Shown here piece by piece: positions 60,573 through 64,000 of a DNA stretch of 64,000 nt. How positions within the stretch are numbered: position 1 is the first letter of the stretch; the number at the start of each line of letters is the position of its first letter. The position numbers and the translations under genes were made by a program. The DNA is from an uncultured Methanomassiliicoccus sp. (GTDB taxonomy: Archaea > Thermoplasmatota > Thermoplasmata > Methanomassiliicoccales > Methanomassiliicoccaceae): contig CAJKXZ010000001.1 in assembly GCA_905203995.1 (NCBI GenBank), positions 62,001-126,000 on the forward strand, in the 5' to 3' direction. A model generated the notes under the pieces. The model worked only from the letters and a program-made list of their open reading frames with translations. It was not told where the DNA came from and did not search any database.

Positions 60573-60973
60573 ATTTTGAGAACCATGGCGTTAAGCGGAC
60601 AGGCCTCAACACACATCAGGCAACCAATGCATTTTTCTGTGTTAAATTTCACTACCCAGGTATCGCGGTCAACATCAATCGCTTCCGCCGGACAAATCGA
60701 AACACAAAGGCCGCAGTTAGTGCATTTCTCTTCATCTTTTGCCACAAAATCAAAGACTTCCTTGACGCCGACACCGCAGTCTTTGAGGTATTTGAGACCG
60801 GCGGCAATGCATTTTTCTTCACCTTCTACTTCCAAGAGTAGTTTACCGCCGCCATCAACAATTCTAGCCTGTAATATATTAAAGCGCAGATTGTAATCTT
60901 TTACCAGTACGTAGGTGATTGGTTCGTTAGCCTGCTCCGGTACGAACTTAAGCTTAACTTTCTTTTTTACCAC
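60569..60973 (-). CDS. NIL-domain 4Fe-4S ferredoxin
   Basis: A 134-residue protein with an N-terminal NIL domain (1-75) and two cluster motifs, CTNCGLCVSICP and CIGCLMCVEACP. In methanogens this protein pairs with the DUF39 protein to reduce the sulfur step that makes homocysteine from aspartate semialdehyde. The start is GTG directly after the DUF39 stop, with GGAGGTG upstream. Overlaps UPF0280 by 4 bases. Confidence 0.9.
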   Translation of the reverse strand: MVKKKVKLKFVPEQANEPITYVLVKDYNLRFNILQARIVDGGGKLLLEVEGEEKCIAAGLKYLKDCGVGVKEVFDFVAKDEEKCTNCGLCVSICPAEAIDVDRDTWVVKFNTEKCIGCLMCVEACPLNAMVLKI

Positions 60974-62140
60974 TTACAGCACCTCCTCTTTGGCACAGAT
61001 ATTCAGTGGTTTTTGTTTACGTTCCGCAGGCATTTGCTCAACCGGCTGAGTAAGTAAAAACTCACCGGCATTAATCATGCCTTTTAATTTTTCAGCAATG
61101 GTCCGCGCTTTGCTGTATGAAGATAATGAAGAAGTCTTAATCTTCTTACCCAGCAGCTCTACGTTGCCGCTTTTAAGTTCTGCATAGCTCACTTCGCCAA
61201 TCGGCCGTCTGTCGCGGGAGGGTGTTGAGTAGTCTAAAACCGGCGCATAAATATCCTTGTCGGCAACTACTGCTGACTTCATCAAATTCTCATCAAGGAT
61301 GGGGATCGGGATACCGATGCCTACTCCTAAAGATACGCCGTATCCGTGGAAACTCAGGCCTCTTAAGAATTCACTGCTCATGCCTTTCAGGTCACCGATA
61401 ACTGCTAAGGTTCTAGCGGAGGCTGAAGGCACGCCGTTTCTGACCGGCACATTAGTTTTAAATTGGGTACCTTCCCAGGCTACATAGCCGATGCCGCCGC
61501 CTAAGAAGATTCTCGTGCCGATACCGATGGTTCTTAACGTCGGATCTTTAAGCAGCGGTGAAAGCTGGCCGGCGCTGCTGTACGTCATATTGCCGTATTC
61601 AGGCAGGAGCTTTCCCATGTAGGTGAATAAAGTTTTGTCTGATGAGTTAGTTGCCACCGCATAATTCTGATACATATTGCGCGGGTTGTAAAGATACGCC
61701 TGGTTGAGTGTTTTTAACGAGACGTATGTATCAATTTCCTTGCGGGGGTAACAGTCGGTACCGGGGGCAGTGGCCTTGAGGTGAATAGCTTCACCCTTTA
61801 CCAGTGCTTCAATTACATGCGCACCGCCGTATTTTGGTTCCGAACCGGGGCGTTCTTCCGTTGCTCCAATATAGGCGTCAACAGCCGCCAAACCGGCACA
61901 GACTGGCACGTCGTTTAAAGTAACATTTGACATACGAATCGGTGGTTCAGAATGCCCAAAATTGACAAAGGCTCCTGAAGAACACATGGCTCCAAAAGTG
62001 CCGGTAGTGACCACGTCCACTTCTTCCGCCGCTTTTTCAATGCCCTTACTTTCAGCAAGAACAATGGCTTCCTCAGCAGTCATGACTACTGCGTCGCCAC
62101 TTTTGATTTTGGCATTAATCTCTTCGTATGTCCTTTTCAT
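60974..62140 (-). CDS. DUF39 homocysteine biosynthesis protein (L-aspartate semialdehyde sulfurtransferase)
   Basis: A 388-residue COG1900 protein. The opening KRTYEEINAKIKSGDAVVMTAEE, TTGTFGAMCSSGAF with paired Cys, and GTRIFLGGGIGYVAWEGTQ are conserved blocks, given here in parts. The Cys in MCSSG is a candidate for persulfide. No CBS domains follow, unlike some relatives. It sits between asd (10 bases upstream), which makes its substrate, and its ferredoxin partner. GAGGCTG precedes the ATG. Confidence 0.9.
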   Translation of the reverse strand: MKRTYEEINAKIKSGDAVVMTAEEAIVLAESKGIEKAAEEVDVVTTGTFGAMCSSGAFVNFGHSEPPIRMSNVTLNDVPVCAGLAAVDAYIGATEERPGSEPKYGGAHVIEALVKGEAIHLKATAPGTDCYPRKEIDTYVSLKTLNQAYLYNPRNMYQNYAVATNSSDKTLFTYMGKLLPEYGNMTYSSAGQLSPLLKDPTLRTIGIGTRIFLGGGIGYVAWEGTQFKTNVPVRNGVPSASARTLAVIGDLKGMSSEFLRGLSFHGYGVSLGVGIGIPIPILDENLMKSAVVADKDIYAPVLDYSTPSRDRRPIGEVSYAELKSGNVELLGKKIKTSSLSSYSKARTIAEKLKGMINAGEFLLTQPVEQMPAERKQKPLNICAKEEVL

Positions 62141-62149
62141 TTTACAGCC

Positions 62150-63211
62150 TCATATCAATTTTTTTGCTACTGCTAATTCAGCATTAAGCACTGATCCACC
62201 CGCTCCCCCGCGCAGAGTGTTATGTGATAGTACGAACATCTTGAAATAATTGTCTTTTTCTCTGACACGGCCAACGGTGCAGGCCATACCTCTTGCTCTT
62301 GACGGTTCACCGGCAAAAGCATCACAAGCTGGCTGCGGGCGGTCAGGCTCTTCCCGAACAATAATTGGTTTGACTGGTGCCGAAGGCAGTTCCAGTTTCT
62401 GTGGTTCAGCCTGGAAAGAAGCCATTGCTGCTTTCATCTCGTCAACTTTGGTCTTCTGAGCTACTCTTAGTACTAAGGACTCTAGGTGACCATCGATTAC
62501 CGGTACACGTACGCAGTTAGCCAGTACATTTATTTCGGCATTGGTGAACTGAGAATTCTCATATTTCCCGAGAATTTTAGACAATTCCATCTCCATTTTT
62601 TCTTCTTCTCCTTTAATGTAAGGCACTACGTTGCAGAGAATGTCTAAAGAAGGAACACCTGGATAACCTGCGCCTGATACAGCTTGGTATGTTGAGATAC
62701 TCACGAAATTCAAACCAAAGGCTTCATCGATCGCCTTCAAGGGCAAAGCAATGCCGGTAGTTGAACAGTTGGCATTGGTGACGATGTAACCGCCGTTAGC
62801 ATAGGTCTCTTGGTTTTTAACAGCGTCAAGGTGCGCAGCGTTGCATTCCGGAATCAATAACGGCACATCAGCCCTCATCCGGTGATTGGCGGCATTAGAA
62901 AAGACGGCGATTCCTTCGGTAGCAAGATCGCTTTCGATGGGACCGGCAATATCGGACGGCAGACCAGAAAAGGCGATCCTGTTCGTCTGTGCGATCTTTT
63001 TTATTTCAAGACGCTCAATTTTCATGGCTAGCGTCTCATCTTGGAACCGGTGGTCTCTGACTTTCAGAACATCCGTAAGTCTTTTGCCTTCTGAACGCTC
63101 TGAAGCATATAATCCTCCGATCTCAAACCAAGGGTGATCTTCCAGAAGTTGAATGAATCTTTGACCGATCATTCCTGTCGCGCCAAGGACTGCTACTTTT
63201 ATCTTTGACAT
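62150..63211 (-). CDS. asd: Aspartate-semialdehyde dehydrogenase
   Basis: Makes aspartate semialdehyde from aspartyl phosphate with NADPH; 353 residues. VAVLGATGMIGQRF (7-20) binds NADP, the catalytic Cys is in TNANCSTTG near 150, and VPVIDGHLESL and SHNTLRGGAGG are conserved. The product feeds homocysteine here, and in archaea without DAHP synthase it also feeds aromatic synthesis. It begins 2 bases after tyrA. GGAGGCGA precedes the ATG. Confidence 0.96.
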   Translation of the reverse strand: MSKIKVAVLGATGMIGQRFIQLLEDHPWFEIGGLYASERSEGKRLTDVLKVRDHRFQDETLAMKIERLEIKKIAQTNRIAFSGLPSDIAGPIESDLATEGIAVFSNAANHRMRADVPLLIPECNAAHLDAVKNQETYANGGYIVTNANCSTTGIALPLKAIDEAFGLNFVSISTYQAVSGAGYPGVPSLDILCNVVPYIKGEEEKMEMELSKILGKYENSQFTNAEINVLANCVRVPVIDGHLESLVLRVAQKTKVDEMKAAMASFQAEPQKLELPSAPVKPIIVREEPDRPQPACDAFAGEPSRARGMACTVGRVREKDNYFKMFVLSHNTLRGGAGGSVLNAELAVAKKLI

Positions 63212-63213
63212 GC

Positions 63214-64000
63214 TTAATCGCCTCCAAAATATCCTTTACCTTCACTCATCATCTTGGTGAAAGCTTCCTTATCGCCTTTAGCGGCGGCCTCTTTGATACT
63301 AACGACCGAATCAATCAGAGTACTAAGAACTTCTTGTCCATAGGGGTTGAGATTTTGAATTTCGTAGTATAGTTGTGCATTATCTGAAACAACATTATGT
63401 GAAGTTTCCACCTGCTCTTTAAAGGTGGTCGAAGCAACCCGCGACAACTCGACATAGCTTTTATCGCTCCGATTCAAAGTCTCAAAAAAGGCGATATTGG
63501 TAGCATGACTTAATCCTAAAACATAAGCCATGAGGCGATCGTGTTCATCCAGATCCGTCTTGGTGATGTTGGCACCGTCAAAGAGCTCTTCTGCTTTTTC
63601 TACGGCATCATACGATCCACAGTTACAGATTACTAGATTTTCATCAATGATTGAGTTCGTTTCAGGACCAAACATTGGGTGTACTGAGCAGACTTCAAAT
63701 GTCTTTGCTCCTTTTTTAAGAACCTCTGAAGAGGGACTTTTGATGGATGAAATATCAAAGATCAAGCCGCTTGGAGAATAAGAGTAAATCTCTTCCAGCA
63801 TTGCATTGGTGGCTGAGATCGGCACCGAAACAACAATGACTTCGGCTTCCAACACACCTTGTTTAAGATCACTTTCGGAAGGATACTTGATGCTTTCTGT
63901 GGTATCATAAACCTTTATTTTATGACCGCGGGCTGCAAAGAATCTGCACAGCCACTGCCCCATCTTACCATTGCCGCCGACGATTAATATTCTTTTAGAT
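63214..64000 (-). CDS. tyrA: Prephenate dehydrogenase (5' end beyond window)
   Basis: At least 262 residues; the frame stays open through the window edge at 64000. It begins in view with KRILIVGGNGKMGQW, the NAD loop, so little is missing if the enzyme stands alone; an N-terminal chorismate mutase part cannot be excluded. VSVPISATNAMLEEI, VHPMFGP and HDRLMAYVLGLSHATNIAF are family motifs (His of HDR near 153). It makes 4-hydroxyphenylpyruvate for tyrosine. First gene seen of the tyrA-asd-DUF39 unit. Confidence 0.92.
   Translation of the reverse strand, partial: SKRILIVGGNGKMGQWLCRFFAARGHKIKVYDTTESIKYPSESDLKQGVLEAEVIVVSVPISATNAMLEEIYSYSPSGLIFDISSIKSPSSEVLKKGAKTFEVCSVHPMFGPETNSIIDENLVICNCGSYDAVEKAEELFDGANITKTDLDEHDRLMAYVLGLSHATNIAFFETLNRSDKSYVELSRVASTTFKEQVETSHNVVSDNAQLYYEIQNLNPYGQEVLSTLIDSVVSIKEAAAKGDKEAFTKMMSEGKGYFGGD

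Overview
The window is archaeal chromosomal DNA. The evidence is an sn-glycerol-1-phosphate dehydrogenase (egsA), archaeal EF-2 and EF-1A, a class I CCA enzyme, archaeosine tRNA-guanine transglycosylase, Pth2, the KEOPS subunit Pcc1, archease, CDC48, and a 16S rRNA with an archaeal 5' end. The 16S and 23S genes are about 20 kb apart with no spacer tRNA and no 5S between them, a layout known from Thermoplasmatota. The DUF39 / NIL-ferredoxin / UPF0280 homocysteine set, NikR, an EhaR-like protein and a Listeria-Bacteroides (InlB B) repeat surface protein suggest a methanogenic Thermoplasmatota relative, perhaps Methanomassiliicoccales with moderate GC. This placement is inference; no database was searched.

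Layout. 1-3.8 kb: surface-polysaccharide genes (GT2, GT4, PIG-L deacetylase, CelD-like acyltransferase). 4-8.4 kb: purC, UPF0179-egsA, an iron-sulfur flavoprotein with NikR, and a zinc-ribbon HisA-like barrel. 8.5-12.1 kb: trkA-trkH and a cytosolic fasciclin protein. 12.2-17.7 kb: TetR regulator, Hsp20, a flavoprotein divergent from a Cys-rich winged-helix regulator, then CDC48 with a cyclophilin-fold protein and a hypothetical. 17.7-23.7 kb: M24 peptidase, a small protein with a histone-H1-like tail, nadX, archease, PfkB kinase, EhaR-like HAD protein, tRNA-Glu and nadE. 23.8-26.1 kb: tRNA-Ser and the 16S unit. 26.1-36.3 kb: pyrG, a MiaB/CDKAL1-type methylthiotransferase, an orphan BMP-family binding protein, tRNA-Gln, cca, the InlB-repeat gene, pcc1, tgtA and pth2. 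36.5-41.5 kb: the str-type operon (rps12-rps7-fusA-tuf-rps10). 41.6-45.2 kb: ilvD and two bacterial-PH-domain membrane proteins. 45.2-49.6 kb: a gene-free AT-rich stretch, tRNA-Ala and the 23S unit. 49.7-51.7 kb: mtnP, a nitroreductase and a membrane protein. 51.8-58.4 kb: a compact minus-strand operon hisG-C-H-A-B-F-IE-PHP phosphatase-pheA. 58.5-64 kb: tyrA-asd-DUF39-NIL ferredoxin-UPF0280 and a secreted MBL-fold protein.

How it works together. Several genes meet at aspartate semialdehyde: asd makes it, and the adjacent DUF39/NIL/UPF0280 genes are the methanogen set that turns it into homocysteine. tyrA and pheA make the last steps to tyrosine and phenylalanine, and a nearly complete histidine pathway (no hisD seen) lies alongside. 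nadX and nadE serve NAD synthesis. Translation and tRNA maturation are well represented. The 16S 3' end reads GATCACCTCC, which matches the GGTGA ribosome-binding motif used by many genes here; other genes have a TATA box about 25 bases before the ATG and look leaderless.

Main surprises: (1) an InlB-repeat surface protein whose signal peptide and body are in different frames, joined at a run of 11 G, which looks like a phase-variable gene or a base-count error; (2) the two separated rRNA genes carry matching tandem promoters and each keeps a long pre-rRNA processing helix; (3) a Cys-rich regulator with an ATGTATA/TATACAT inverted repeat over its own start, facing a flavoprotein gene; (4) a GC-rich stem-loop starting at the predicted transcription start of cca; (5) a copy of the tRNA-Ala T-arm, inverted, in a gene-free stretch beside the intact tRNA-Ala. 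No CRISPR array, insertion sequence or prophage was seen.
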